Shown here: positions 36,235 to 45,348 of the stretch, piece by piece
Layout: the number at the start of each line of letters is the position of its first letter
Numbering within the stretch: position 1 is the first letter of the stretch
Origin: Pseudolabrys sp.
Lineage (GTDB): Bacteria; Pseudomonadota; Alphaproteobacteria; Rhizobiales; Xanthobacteraceae
DNA: 57,715 nt
Assembly (NCBI GenBank): GCA_019689975.1
Contig: JADGGK010000012.1
Span: 1-57,715 of the forward strand
Direction of reading: 5' to 3'
Program-made: the position numbers and the translations under genes
Notes under the pieces: model-generated
The model's database searches: none
What the model saw: the letters and a program-made list of their open reading frames with translations, nothing else
Told to the model about the DNA's origin: nothing

Positions 36235-36936
36235 TCATACGCCGAGATACCGATGCTGCACGTCGGGCACGGCGGCGAGCTCGGCGGAGGATCCCTTCCA
36301 CACAATGCGACCGCGCTCGATGAGGAAATGCCGATCGGCGACCTTCATGAGCGCCCCGACATTCTTGTCGATCACGAGAATCGACAGGCCGGTCTTCTTC
36401 AATTGAGCAAGACAACGCCAAATCTCGGCGCGGATAAGCGGCGCAAGTCCTTCGGTCGCCTCGTCGAGGATCAGCAGCTTCGGATTGGTCATCAGCGCGC
36501 GGCCGATCGCGAGCATCTGCTGTTCGCCGCCTGAAAGCTGATTGCCCATGCTGGAGGCACGTTCGACGAGACGCGGGAAAAGCCTGTAGACCGAATCGAG
36601 CGTCCAGGTGCCGCGCGCAACCGCAGTGGCCAACAGATTTTCGCGCACGGTGAGATTGGGAAAGATCTGTCGGCCTTCGGGTACCAGGCCGATCCCGCGT
36701 TGCGCAACCTTGTAGGACGCGAGGCCGCCGATGTCGTCGCCCGCAAAACGGATACGGCCGCGGCGCGCGGGGGTAAGCCCCATGATCGAACGCACCGTCG
36801 TTGTCTTGCCCATTCCATTGCGTCCCATCAGCGTCACCATCTCGCCAACGCCGACCGACAGGGAAACGCCGAACAGGACCTGGCTGAGACCATAGGCCGT
36901 CTCGACAGCCTCCAGCTCGAGCAAGGCGTCAGCCAT
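36235..36936 (-). CDS. livF: branched-chain amino acid-type ABC transporter ATP-binding protein LivF
   Basis: 233 residues from the ATG at 36936, with AGGAGG 7 nt upstream. Walker A GRNGMGKTTT, ABC signature LSGGEQQMLAIGRAL, Walker B LLILDEATEGLAP, and the LivF-type end VLFGVSLSVGVGE...RHFLIERGRIVWKGSSAELA. It is one of the two ATPases of the first Liv-type importer and the last gene of the S-H-M-G-F operon; it overlaps livG by 8 bp. The organisation is that of importers that take up amino acids or aromatic acids. Confidence 0.94.
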   Translation of the reverse strand: MADALLELEAVETAYGLSQVLFGVSLSVGVGEMVTLMGRNGMGKTTTVRSIMGLTPARRGRIRFAGDDIGGLASYKVAQRGIGLVPEGRQIFPNLTVRENLLATAVARGTWTLDSVYRLFPRLVERASSMGNQLSGGEQQMLAIGRALMTNPKLLILDEATEGLAPLIRAEIWRCLAQLKKTGLSILVIDKNVGALMKVADRHFLIERGRIVWKGSSAELAAVPDVQHRYLGV

Positions 36937-37690
36937 GGGCGACCTCCTGCTCGCCGAGATAGGCATCGCGCACGTCCTGGTTCGCCCGAATGTCGGCCGG
37001 ATTGCCGGAGGCGATGACGCGACCGTAGACCATCACAGTGATGCGGTCGGCAAGGGCAAACACTGCTTCCATGTCGTGTTCGACCAGCAGAATGGTGAGC
37101 TCGGCCTTCAACGCACGCAACATCTCCACCATGCGCGCAGATTCCTCAGGCCCGAGGCCGGCCATCGGCTCGTCGAGCAGGAGCATGCGCGGATTACCGG
37201 CAAGCGCCATGGCGAGCTCCAGCTGCCGATGCTCGCCATGACTGAGCGCCGAGGCGAGGTCGTTCCTACGCGCTGCAAGACCGACGCGCTCGAGCGCGGC
37301 GCAAGCCGGCTCGCGCAGCTCCGGCTCGGCGCGGGCGTTACGCCAGAAACGAAAGGAATGTCCGCAGCGCGCCTGAACGGCCAAAGCCACGTTGTCGAGC
37401 ACCGAAAGATCAAGGAACAGCGACGTGATCTGGAACGAGCGTGCGACACCAAGCGCGCTGCGGCGATGCATGGGCAGTGCCGTGATGTCGCGGCCATCGA
37501 AATAGATGCGTCCGGAATCGGGACGCAACTGACCGGACAGTTGAGCAAGGAGGGTCGTCTTGCCGGCGCCGTTGGGTCCGATCACGGCGTGGAGCTCGCC
37601 CGACGCGATCGCGAGCCGCAACCCATCGGCCGCAACGATGCCGCCGAAACGTTTGGAGAGATTCTCCACTCTGAGCAGCGGCTCGCTCAT
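36929..37690 (-). CDS. livG: branched-chain amino acid-type ABC transporter ATP-binding protein LivG
   Basis: 253 residues from the ATG at 37690, the first Met before the family sequence LLRVENLSKRFGGIVAADGL. Walker A GPNGAGKTTL, LivG-type signature LSHGEHRQLELAMALAGNP, Walker B MLLLDEPMAGLGPEE, and H-loop LLVEHDMEAVFALADRI. The start overlaps the livM stop by 4 bp. Confidence 0.94.
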   Translation of the reverse strand: MSEPLLRVENLSKRFGGIVAADGLRLAIASGELHAVIGPNGAGKTTLLAQLSGQLRPDSGRIYFDGRDITALPMHRRSALGVARSFQITSLFLDLSVLDNVALAVQARCGHSFRFWRNARAEPELREPACAALERVGLAARRNDLASALSHGEHRQLELAMALAGNPRMLLLDEPMAGLGPEESARMVEMLRALKAELTILLVEHDMEAVFALADRITVMVYGRVIASGNPADIRANQDVRDAYLGEQEVAHG

Positions 37691-38640
37691 GCACGCTTTC
37701 CCCCGATCGTTCGCAGCAAGCCGTCGATACCACCGCGCGCGAACAGGACGATGAGGAGCAACAGCGGGCCGAGGATGATCTGCCAATATTCGGTAATGCT
37801 GGAGAGCGCTTCCTCGAGCACCAGCAATACCAGCGCGCCGAACCATGGGCCCAATGGGGAAGCCATGCCCCCGAGCACAACCATGACGATGAGATCGCCC
37901 GAGCGCGTCCAGTACATCGTCGCCGGGCTGATGAAATCGTTGTGATTCGCGAGCAAGGCACCGGCCAGACCGCACAGCGTACCGGCAATGACAAAACAGA
38001 CAAGCTTGTAGCGGTAGGTCGGAAAGCCGAGCGCGCGCATCCTGATTTCGTTCGATCGCGCCCCCCGTACCACCATGCCGAAACGGGAATTGACCAGCCG
38101 CCAGACCAAATAGGTCACGCCGTAGAGCAACACCAAGCAGAGATAATAGAATTGGATCTTGTTCGACAAATCCAAGGGAGAGAAGAATTGACTTCGCTTG
38201 TAGATGGTCAGCCCGTCGTCGCCGCCGTAGCGCGCGATGCCCGCGACGACATAATACGCCATCTGCGCGAAAGCGAGCGTAATCATGATGAAATAGACAC
38301 CGCGCGTGCGCAGACTCAAGGCGCCGATAACGAGCGCGAATAGCGCCGACGCGGCGAGCGCGAGCGGCCACTGTACCAAGCCGCTGTAAATTCCTTCATG
38401 CGCCAGCATGCCCACCGCGTAACCGCCGATGCCGAGATAGGCTGCATGGCCGAAGCTCATCATGCCGCCATAACCGAGAATGAGATTGAGACTCACCGCC
38501 GCAAGCGCCATGATCACGATGCGGGTAAACAGCGTCAGCAGGAAAGGGTCATGGGCAAGGCGCGTGTACACGGGCACCAGCGGCAGCGCCGTCAGCAGCA
38601 GGACGACAGTGGCGGTACGAACGTTCCACGCCGGGGTCAT
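37687..38640 (-). CDS. livM: branched-chain amino acid-type ABC transporter permease LivM
   Basis: 317 residues, about ten membrane helices. LivM landmarks: YGGMMSFGHAAYLGIGGYAV, SLRTRGVYFIMITLAFAQMA, LRMRALGFPTYRYKLVCFVI-like segment (here EIRMRALGFPTYRYKLVCFV) and MASPLGPWFGALVLLVLEEA. It forms the translocation pore with LivH and overlaps livG and livH by 4 bp each. Confidence 0.94.
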   Translation of the reverse strand: MTPAWNVRTATVVLLLTALPLVPVYTRLAHDPFLLTLFTRIVIMALAAVSLNLILGYGGMMSFGHAAYLGIGGYAVGMLAHEGIYSGLVQWPLALAASALFALVIGALSLRTRGVYFIMITLAFAQMAYYVVAGIARYGGDDGLTIYKRSQFFSPLDLSNKIQFYYLCLVLLYGVTYLVWRLVNSRFGMVVRGARSNEIRMRALGFPTYRYKLVCFVIAGTLCGLAGALLANHNDFISPATMYWTRSGDLIVMVVLGGMASPLGPWFGALVLLVLEEALSSITEYWQIILGPLLLLIVLFARGGIDGLLRTIGGKRA

Positions 38641-39554
38641 TTGTTCCCTGTCGAGAACAGGCCTTCCGGCTTGAACACCAACACCACCGCCATCAGCAGA
38701 TAAATCAGCATCGACGACAATGCCGGCGCGGCGGTGGAGGCGGCCGCCGTACTAAGCGCCATGCGCAGGAGATCGGGAAAAAATGCGCGTCCGAGCGTAT
38801 CGATGAAGCCGACGAACAACGCGGCGACCAGCGCCCCGCGTATCGACCCGATGCCGCCAATGACGGTGATCACGAATGCAAGGATCAGAATGTTCTCGCC
38901 CATCCCGATCTGCACGGTGAGGATCGGAGCCTGCATCAAGCCGGCCAACCCGGCGAGCGCCGCACCGAGTCCAAAGATCAGCGTGTATAGCAGTTTGATG
39001 TTGACCCCCAACGCCCCCACCATCTCGCGATTAGACGCGCCGGCACGGATAAGCATGCCAATGCGGGTGCGCATGACCAGCACGTACAGGAACGCGGCCA
39101 CCGCCAGCGTTACCACGATGATGGCGAGCCGATACGACGAATAGTAGATGCCGGGTAAAATCTGCACCGCGGTATTGAGCCAGGGCGGCAACGGCAGCGA
39201 CAGGCCTTCCGGGCCCCAGAGCAGCCGCACGGCTTCGTCGAAAAACAGGATGAGACCGAAGGTGCCGAGCACGTGATCGAGATGGTCGCGGCCATAAAGC
39301 CTGCGCATCGCGACGACCTCCACCGCCATGCCGACCAGCAGTGTCGCACCGAGCGCAAGCAGCGCGCCGAGCACAAAACTGCCCGTCCACGCGGCGAAGG
39401 TTGCGGCAAAATATGCACCGAGCATGTAGAGCGACCCGTGCGCGAGATTGACCAGGTCCATGATGCCAAACACAAGGGTCAACCCTGCCGCCAGCAGAAA
39501 CAGCAGCAAGCCGAACTGCAGACCGTTCAGACATTGCTCGACGAGAAGCGTCAT
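38637..39554 (-). CDS. livH: branched-chain amino acid-type ABC transporter permease LivH
   Basis: 305 residues from the ATG at 39554 (MTLLVEQCLNGLQFGLLLFL), preferred over an upstream Met because the family begins here. LivH marks: TLVFGIMDLVNLAHGSLYML, SNREMVGALGVNIKLLYTLI and VITVIGGIGSIRGALVAALF. It pairs with LivM and lies 80 bp after the binding-protein gene. Confidence 0.94.
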   Translation of the reverse strand: MTLLVEQCLNGLQFGLLLFLLAAGLTLVFGIMDLVNLAHGSLYMLGAYFAATFAAWTGSFVLGALLALGATLLVGMAVEVVAMRRLYGRDHLDHVLGTFGLILFFDEAVRLLWGPEGLSLPLPPWLNTAVQILPGIYYSSYRLAIIVVTLAVAAFLYVLVMRTRIGMLIRAGASNREMVGALGVNIKLLYTLIFGLGAALAGLAGLMQAPILTVQIGMGENILILAFVITVIGGIGSIRGALVAALFVGFIDTLGRAFFPDLLRMALSTAAASTAAPALSSMLIYLLMAVVLVFKPEGLFSTGNK

Positions 39555-39634
39555 GACACAGCCGCGACGGGAAGGCGCGCACACACACAACGATCACGCA
39601 GCGGCGCACGCCGCCGCGTGATCGCATTTCGAGG

Positions 39635-40810
39635 CTACTTCATCGGGCACTTGTCGTGGAAATTGTCCTGGCTGTCCTTGACGATGGTGGTCACCGTTTT
39701 GAGGACGTAATCGCCATTCGCGTCCTTCACCACGTCCTGCAGATAGAAATCCTGGATCGGGATGTGGTTGTTGCCAAACCTGAACTTGCCACGCACGGAT
39801 TTGAAGTCAGCCCTCTCGAGTGCCTTGCGCACCGCCTCCTTGTCGGAAAGGTCACCCTTGACCGCGGTGACGGCCGAAGCGATCAACATGGCCGCGTCGT
39901 AACTCTGCGCCCCGTAGAATGACGGTTTCTTGCCGGGATATTTCTTGATGAAGTCGGCGACGAAGCGTTTGTTCGCCTCATTCGGAAGATCGTTGACCCA
40001 CTCCTGTGCACCCGGCACCCCGAGCGCAAGATCCTTCTGCAGAGGCAACGAAAGCTCATCGATGGTGAAGGCCGTATAGAGCGGAATCTTGCCTTTCAGG
40101 CCCGCCTGCGCATATTGACTCAAGAACTGCACTCCGGCCTTGCCAGGATAAAATACGAAGATGGCATCCGGATTCGCGGCTTTGGCTTTTGCCAGCTCGG
40201 CGGAGAAATCGAGTTGCGAAGGCCAGGTCGTCAGCTCCTGACCGACGATCTTGCCCTTGAAGGTCGACGCGACCCCGGCCAGCATGTCCTTGCCCGCGGC
40301 GTAGTTCGGGCCGATCAGGAACACGCTCTTCACGCCCTTCTGATTCATGTAAAGGCCCATGGCTTGGGGCGTCTGATCATTCTGCCATGAGGTCGAGAAA
40401 ATGTAGGGGGAACACAGTTCGCCGGCGATCTCGTGCGGACCGGCGTTGGCGGTGATGAGAAACGTCTTGGAATCGACCGCCGGCTTGATCGACGCGAGCA
40501 AAACGTTCGACCAGATATAGCCGACGATGAAGTCGACATGATCGGACTCGATCAGTTTGTCGGTTTTCTGCTTGCCGACATCCGGCTTCTGCTGATCATC
40601 CTCGTAGATCACCTCGACCGGCAGGCCGCCCATCTTGCGACCGAGATGATCGAGTGCGAGCTCGAAGCTGTCCCGCATATTGTTACCGATCACCGCGGTG
40701 GGTCCGCTGAAGGTCGAAACGAAGCCGATCTTTACCGACTTATTCTGCGCTGCCGCGGGGCTTGCTGTAAGCAGCAGCGCGGCACCCATTGTCACCAACG
40801 CCTTGTGCAT
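39635..40810 (-). CDS. ABC transporter substrate-binding protein (type 1, Liv/aromatic-acid group)
   Basis: 391 residues from the ATG at 40810, preceded by GGGGAGGA. Signal peptide KALVTMGAALLLTASPAAA, then a two-domain type 1 binding fold: KIGFVSTFSGPTAVIGNNMR, VIYEDDQQKPDVGKQKTDKL, FLITANAGPHEIAGELCSPY, SFYGAQSYDAAMLIASAVTA, and a late FGNNHIPIQDFYLQDVVKDA. By eye it resembles binding proteins for aromatic acids more than LivJ/LivK, but the ligand cannot be told. It is the first gene of the importer operon and divergent from the catabolic operon, with 212 bp between starts. Confidence 0.92.
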   Translation of the reverse strand: MHKALVTMGAALLLTASPAAAQNKSVKIGFVSTFSGPTAVIGNNMRDSFELALDHLGRKMGGLPVEVIYEDDQQKPDVGKQKTDKLIESDHVDFIVGYIWSNVLLASIKPAVDSKTFLITANAGPHEIAGELCSPYIFSTSWQNDQTPQAMGLYMNQKGVKSVFLIGPNYAAGKDMLAGVASTFKGKIVGQELTTWPSQLDFSAELAKAKAANPDAIFVFYPGKAGVQFLSQYAQAGLKGKIPLYTAFTIDELSLPLQKDLALGVPGAQEWVNDLPNEANKRFVADFIKKYPGKKPSFYGAQSYDAAMLIASAVTAVKGDLSDKEAVRKALERADFKSVRGKFRFGNNHIPIQDFYLQDVVKDANGDYVLKTVTTIVKDSQDNFHDKCPMK

Positions 40811-40999
40811 GATGTCCTCCCCCTGGGGCCCCTCGCGCCCCCCTCGCATTCATATGGTGTAATCTACCGGCAAGGGCGGGGGAAGGTCCACAAGCGTCTG
40901 CGCGCGCGGCCATCGCAATTTTCCTGTCAAGGCCATTGACCGGAACCGCATGTCGTTGAAGGCTCATTCGGCCCGCCAAGCACTCGTCAAGGTGAGAAA

Positions 41000-41005
41000 T
41001 ATAAT
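41000..41005 (+). promoter_or_regulatory. perfect TATAAT hexamer before the catabolic operon
   Basis: TATAAT at 41000-41005, 17 bp before the ATG at 41023, in the 212-bp divergent region shared with the binding-protein gene. No good -35 box lies 16-18 bp upstream, and the leader would be very short, so it is only a candidate. Confidence 0.25.
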
Positions 41006-41022
41006 TCGGGGACGCCCAGCCC

Positions 41023-42654
41023 ATGCCCGGAGCACTGCAAAAAACATATGACGGCATCGTCATCGGCGCCGGACATCACGGACTCATTCTGGCAAGCTAT
41101 CTTGCACGGGCCGGCCTGGATATCCTGTTGGTCGAGCGGCGGCTCACCTACGGCGGCGGCCTTTGCACGCGCGAAGTGACGCTGCCCGGCTTCTACCACA
41201 ACCTGCACTCGATCAATCATTTCCACATCACCGAGGCACCCTGGTTCAAGGATCTCGGGCTGGAGGCGCGCGTGACCTATATCACTCCGCGCTACGAATT
41301 CGGCCAAGCGCACCGTGATGGCACGGCACTCGTCCTGGGGCGCGACCTTGAGGAATCGGTCGCCAACATCGCACGTTTCTCGAGCAGGGACGCCAAGACC
41401 TTTCGCGACTGGAACCAAAAAGCCGAAGCCATCACGCGCGAGATCTTCCTGCCCGAACGCTATGCCGAGCCTCTCCCGAAAGCAGAACGCGAAGCGTTGC
41501 TGTCGCGCACGTCGCTCGGCCGTGACTTTCTCGCGATCTCGAACCGCCAACCGCTCGACGTTGTGCAGGAGCTGTTCGAAAACGAACGCGTAAGATTGCT
41601 GTTTCTGTTCAAGGTATCCCTTTTCGGCACGTGGCTCGTTGATACGCTGTCCAAGACCTCGCCCATGGGCTCGGTGATCCGGGCTTTTGATCTCGAAAGC
41701 GGCTACCAGCTTTGCCGAGGCGGCTCATTCAATCTGGCGCGCGCATTGATGGAGACATTTATCGCTGCCGGCGGTACCTTTGAACCGCAAGTACAAATTG
41801 CCCATATCATCATCGAGAACGGCAGAGCGACCGGAATCGAGCTAATGGACGGAAGCGTGGTGCGCGCGCGTTTCATCGCCTCAACCCTCGACGTGCACCA
41901 GACCTTCGAACGACTCGTCGGCCGAAATCAGCTGCCTTCCGCTTTTTTAAAGAAACTTGACGACTTCGAATATACCAAGTGGTCGTTGTTCGGGCTGCAC
42001 CTTGCGTTGAACGAAAGCCCGCGCTTTGCCGCGGAAAGCTACGATCCTAATATCAACCGCACGCTAAAGTGGAGCATCGGCGCCGAGACGATGCAGGACC
42101 TGTTCTCCGCCCACCAAGATGTCATGGCCGGCCGCGTGCCGGCGATCGTGCAGTTCGGGTCGGGACCGCTCAGCTTGCTTGACCCGACCCAGGCTCCACC
42201 AGGAAAACACACGACCTATTGTTGGCATGTGATGCCCCTCGATCCCGATATCGGCACAATGGATTACGACGCCTGGAAGGAGGAATTCGCGGACCGCATC
42301 ATCGAGGTATTCGCGCGCTATTGCCCGAACATGACGAACAAGAACATCCTCGGCCGCTACATCTATACCGGCCGCGACTACGTGCAGGAATTGATCAATA
42401 TGCGCGAGGGTGACATCTTCATGGGTGCGTTCAACGCCGAGCAAGTAATGTATAACCACTTTGGCTATCGCTCGCCGATACCCAACTTATACAATGCCGG
42501 TTCTGCCGCCCATCCGGGCGGCGCAATTTCCGGCGGCGCCGGTTATATCAGTGCCGGCATCATCGTCCGCGACCTTGGCGTCAAGCCGTGGTGGACGCCT
42601 CGGGATGCGCGACGCGCGCTTGAGGAATTGTCGCGGCGGGAGCGCGCGGCTTGA
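41023..42654 (+). CDS. FAD-dependent oxidoreductase, phytoene-desaturase-like (CrtI/Pyr_redox) family
   Basis: 543 residues. An N-terminal dinucleotide-binding fold (DGIVIGAGHHGLILASYLAR then AGLDILLVERRLTYGGGLCT), the mid-domain GSVIRAFDLESGYQLCRGGS then FNLARALMETFIAAGGTFEP, and a C-terminal FAD-contact region IPNLYNAGSAAHPGGAISGG followed by AGYISAGIIV. This is the CrtI-like amine-oxidase/retinol-saturase group, many members of which act on substrates other than carotenoids. No other carotenoid gene is present, and it heads a catabolic operon, so it probably oxidises or saturates a C-C bond of the imported compound. It is followed after 127 bp by the SDR gene. Confidence 0.9.
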   Translation: MPGALQKTYDGIVIGAGHHGLILASYLARAGLDILLVERRLTYGGGLCTREVTLPGFYHNLHSINHFHITEAPWFKDLGLEARVTYITPRYEFGQAHRDGTALVLGRDLEESVANIARFSSRDAKTFRDWNQKAEAITREIFLPERYAEPLPKAEREALLSRTSLGRDFLAISNRQPLDVVQELFENERVRLLFLFKVSLFGTWLVDTLSKTSPMGSVIRAFDLESGYQLCRGGSFNLARALMETFIAAGGTFEPQVQIAHIIIENGRATGIELMDGSVVRARFIASTLDVHQTFERLVGRNQLPSAFLKKLDDFEYTKWSLFGLHLALNESPRFAAESYDPNINRTLKWSIGAETMQDLFSAHQDVMAGRVPAIVQFGSGPLSLLDPTQAPPGKHTTYCWHVMPLDPDIGTMDYDAWKEEFADRIIEVFARYCPNMTNKNILGRYIYTGRDYVQELINMREGDIFMGAFNAEQVMYNHFGYRSPIPNLYNAGSAAHPGGAISGGAGYISAGIIVRDLGVKPWWTPRDARRALEELSRRERAA

Positions 42655-42781
42655 GTTCCGTCTGTCACGACTGAATGCCCTCGCCCGGCACCCCGGATCT
42701 TGAGGGCGCCGCCACGTCATGCATGGCGACCACCGGTCGACAGGGACACATGAATGATGACCGCAATGTTCGAGGCGCGAC

Positions 42782-43564
42782 ATGAGCGATTTGCGGACTG
42801 TCGTCTTCCCCGGTCTCACGGACCGCGTGATCATCATCACCGGAGCCGGCCAGGGAATCGGGCGGGTTCTCGCCAAGGCCTTTGCGCTCGCCGGCGCGCG
42901 TGTGGTGATCGCCGACGTCAACGAGGCCAAGGGTTTGGCGGTGCGCAACGAGATCACGCGTTCGGGCGGGCAGGCGCTGGCGATAGCCACCGACGTCGCC
43001 GACGAAGCGTCGATCAAGTCGATGGTCGCGACCGTCGAGATGCAATACGGCCGCATCGACGTGCTGATCAACAACGCGGCGATATTCTCGACGCTCGAAA
43101 TGCGGCCGTTCGATCAGATACCGCTCGAGGAGTGGGAGCGTGTGCTGCGCGTCAACCTCACCGGACCATTTCTGTGTGCGCGCGCCGTGCTGCCTGCCAT
43201 GCGTAAAGCGCAATGGGGCCGAATCATCAATATTGCGTCCGGTGCCGTCCGCCTTGGACGGCCAAACTATTTGCACTACATCGCAACGAAGGCCGCCTTG
43301 GCCGGCATGAGCCTGTCAATGGCCCGTGAACTCGGTCCCGATAATATCACGGTCAACGCCATCCTTCCGGGTGCCACCTTTACGGAAATCGAACGCAAGA
43401 CCGTGAGCCCGGAACAGAAGCAGCGGATCATCTCGATGCAGTGCATCCCGCGTGCGGAAACGCCGGAAGATCTTGTCGGCGCCGCCCTATTCCTCGCATC
43501 GGAGGCGTCGGCCTTCGTTACCGGGCAGAGCCTCAATCTCGACGGCGGGGTGACCGGATCATGA
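42782..43564 (+). CDS. short-chain dehydrogenase/reductase (SDR)
   Basis: 260 residues, a classical SDR. Cofactor motif TGAGQGIG (residues 20-27), Asp in VVIADVN suggesting NAD preference, NNAA (97-100), the catalytic Ser153, Tyr166 and Lys170 (YIATK), and the C-terminal GQSLNLDGG. It interconverts an alcohol and a ketone. In this operon, next to an enoyl-CoA hydratase, a 3-hydroxyacyl or alicyclic alcohol oxidation is plausible. Confidence 0.94.
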   Translation: MSDLRTVVFPGLTDRVIIITGAGQGIGRVLAKAFALAGARVVIADVNEAKGLAVRNEITRSGGQALAIATDVADEASIKSMVATVEMQYGRIDVLINNAAIFSTLEMRPFDQIPLEEWERVLRVNLTGPFLCARAVLPAMRKAQWGRIINIASGAVRLGRPNYLHYIATKAALAGMSLSMARELGPDNITVNAILPGATFTEIERKTVSPEQKQRIISMQCIPRAETPEDLVGAALFLASEASAFVTGQSLNLDGGVTGS

Positions 43565-43616
43565 GCCCGGGCAGCGCTCCTTCTCGCCGTGGAACCATGT
43601 CTTTGGGTGGTCGGGC

Positions 43617-44480
43617 ATGACGGATGAACGCATGAAGCCGACGGTCGCCATCGTCGCCCCCGGCAACATGGGAGCCGGTATCGGCCGGTGCCTGGCGGAG
43701 CATGAAGTCACCGTTCTCACGACGCTCGCCGGCCGTAGCGCCGACAGCGCTCAACGCGCGCGCGCGGCAGGGATGCAGACCGTCGATGAGCAGCAGCTGA
43801 TGCAAGCCGATTTCCTACTTTCCATCGTACCGCCCGGAACGGCATTGACGTTGGCGCAGCGGCTTGCCGCGCATCTTGCCGGCGTGGACCGCAAGCCCGT
43901 TTTTGTCGACTGCAATGCGGTGAGTCCGGCGACCATGTGCAGGATTGCCGAGGTGATAACCGCGACCGGGGCGCGCTTCATCGCGGCCGGCATCATCGGG
44001 CCGCCGCCGCAGAGTGGTTCGACCAACACCAAGATCTATGCCTCGGGTCCGCACGCAGTTGAACTCGCGCGATTGAACGAGTACGGCCTGAACGTGCGCA
44101 TCCTCGAGGGCCCGCTCACGGCCGCCTCGGCATTGAAGATGTCTTACGCCGGAATCACCAAGGGCTTTACTGCGCTCGGCGCGGCCATGATATTGGCGGC
44201 AACGCGCGAAGGTTCGGCCGCCGCGCTCAAGGCCGAGCTGGCCGAAAGCCAACCCGCGCTTTTCTCCTGGCTTTTGCGGCAGATTCCCGCCATGTACGGA
44301 AAAGCCTACCGCTGGGTGGCCGAACTCGAGGAGATCGCGGCTTTCGTCGGCCAGGACCGCGACGAGGCAGTCATGCTGTCGGCGGCGGCCCGTTTGTATG
44401 AGCGCATCGCCGCCGACGGCAGGACGGACAAGACTGAAATCGACAAACTGGACCGCTTCCTCGACCGCATGAGCCGATGA
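43617..44480 (+). CDS. NAD(P)-dependent oxidoreductase, beta-hydroxyacid dehydrogenase fold with DUF1932 domain
   Basis: 287 residues. An N-terminal Rossmann domain of the 6-phosphogluconate/3-hydroxyisobutyrate dehydrogenase family (VAIVAPGNMGAGIGRCLAEH, with LLSIVPPGTAL and FVDCNAVSPATMCRIAEVIT). The C-terminal all-alpha domain (YAGITKGFTALGAAMILAAT with the catalytic-type Lys) is DUF1932. A second Met six codons downstream (MKPTVAIVAPG) could be the start. The substrate is likely a hydroxy-acid or its CoA/lactone analogue. The last 4 bp overlap the next gene (ATGA). Confidence 0.9.
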   Translation: MTDERMKPTVAIVAPGNMGAGIGRCLAEHEVTVLTTLAGRSADSAQRARAAGMQTVDEQQLMQADFLLSIVPPGTALTLAQRLAAHLAGVDRKPVFVDCNAVSPATMCRIAEVITATGARFIAAGIIGPPPQSGSTNTKIYASGPHAVELARLNEYGLNVRILEGPLTAASALKMSYAGITKGFTALGAAMILAATREGSAAALKAELAESQPALFSWLLRQIPAMYGKAYRWVAELEEIAAFVGQDRDEAVMLSAAARLYERIAADGRTDKTEIDKLDRFLDRMSR

Positions 44481-45268
44481 CCGTAGCACCCATCCTCGTC
44501 GAACGATGCTCCGGGTACCGCGTGCTTACGCTGAACCGGCCCGATCGGCTTAATGCGCTCAACGACGTCATGCACGAGGCGTTGCGCCATGCCGTCTCGG
44601 AGGCGGAAGCCGATGCGACCTGCCGTGCCTTGCTCATCACCGGCGCCGGCCGAGGCTTTTGTGCCGGTCAGGATCTGACCGACCGGCTGCTTGCACCCGG
44701 CGAAAAGCCGGTGCCGCGTGAGTCGCTGGAGCTTTATTATAACCCTTTGGTGCGCAAGCTGCGGGCGTTGCCTTTCCCCGTGGTCGCGGCCGTGAACGGC
44801 GTTGCTGCCGGTGCCGGCTGCAACATCGCGCTGGCCTGCGACATCGTTATCGCCGCGCGCTCCGCGAGGTTCGTCCAGTCCTTTGCGCGCATCGGGCTCA
44901 TTCCCGACTCCGGCGGCACCTGGTTCCTGCCGCGTCTCGTCGGCGACGCGCGTGCGCGCGGCCTTGCCCTGCTGGCCGAGCCCCTTCCGGCCGACAAGGC
45001 CGAGCAATGGGGGCTTATCTGGAAATGCGTCGAGGACGCCTCGCTTGCGAGCGAGGCACGCAAGATCTGCGAGCAGTTCGCAACCGCCCCCGCCCGGGGA
45101 CTCGCGCTCATCAAGCGCGCGCTTTCACTTTCGGCGAGCAACACGCTCGATGCCCAGCTCGATCTTGAACGCGACCTCCAGCGCGAGGCGAGCATGACGC
45201 CCGACTATGTGGAAGGCGTCCGGGCATTCATCGAAAAGCGCAGACCACGCTTCCGCGATCGCCGATAG
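44477..45268 (+). CDS. enoyl-CoA hydratase/isomerase (PaaG-like)
   Basis: 263 residues, crotonase fold. VLTLNRPDRLNALND, oxyanion-hole segments GAGRGFCAGQDLTDR and AVNGVAAGAGCNIALACDIV, and the acidic region LIPDSGGTWFLPRLVGDARA. The FCAGQDL segment, LYYNPLVRKLRALPFPVVAA and the C-terminal NTLDAQLDLERDLQREA closely recall PaaG (1,2-epoxyphenylacetyl-CoA isomerase). No paaA-E oxygenase genes are present, so it may act on a related ring or cyclic enoyl-CoA. It is translationally coupled to the DUF1932 gene. Confidence 0.93.
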   Translation: MTVAPILVERCSGYRVLTLNRPDRLNALNDVMHEALRHAVSEAEADATCRALLITGAGRGFCAGQDLTDRLLAPGEKPVPRESLELYYNPLVRKLRALPFPVVAAVNGVAAGAGCNIALACDIVIAARSARFVQSFARIGLIPDSGGTWFLPRLVGDARARGLALLAEPLPADKAEQWGLIWKCVEDASLASEARKICEQFATAPARGLALIKRALSLSASNTLDAQLDLERDLQREASMTPDYVEGVRAFIEKRRPRFRDRR

Positions 45269-45306
45269 CGGCGGCGTCGATTGACTCGCCCGCGACGAGA
45301 TCGTTA

Positions 45307-45318
45307 GCATACAAGCAA
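45307..45318 (+). promoter_or_regulatory. GCATACAAGCAA motif, shared with the second importer promoter
   Basis: Twelve bases, 31 bp before the FAD-subunit start. They match 11 of 12 bases of a motif upstream of the second substrate-binding protein gene (56941-56952, opposite strand) and point the same way relative to the gene. It is a candidate common operator, possibly for the MarR regulator at 51580. Confidence 0.3.
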
Positions 45319-45348
45319 TTTTGAACGCGCCCTGTTGCGGATGAGCCT

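Noticed and set aside
41023-42654. Carotenoid biosynthesis from the phytoene-desaturase-like protein
   Set aside because: No crtB, crtE or crtY gene is present, and the gene heads a catabolic operon; the fold is shared by many other oxidoreductases.
44477-45268. A phenylacetate (paa) cluster suggested by the PaaG-like gene
   Set aside because: No paaA-E, paaK or paaZ gene lies nearby; only the one enzyme resembles the pathway.
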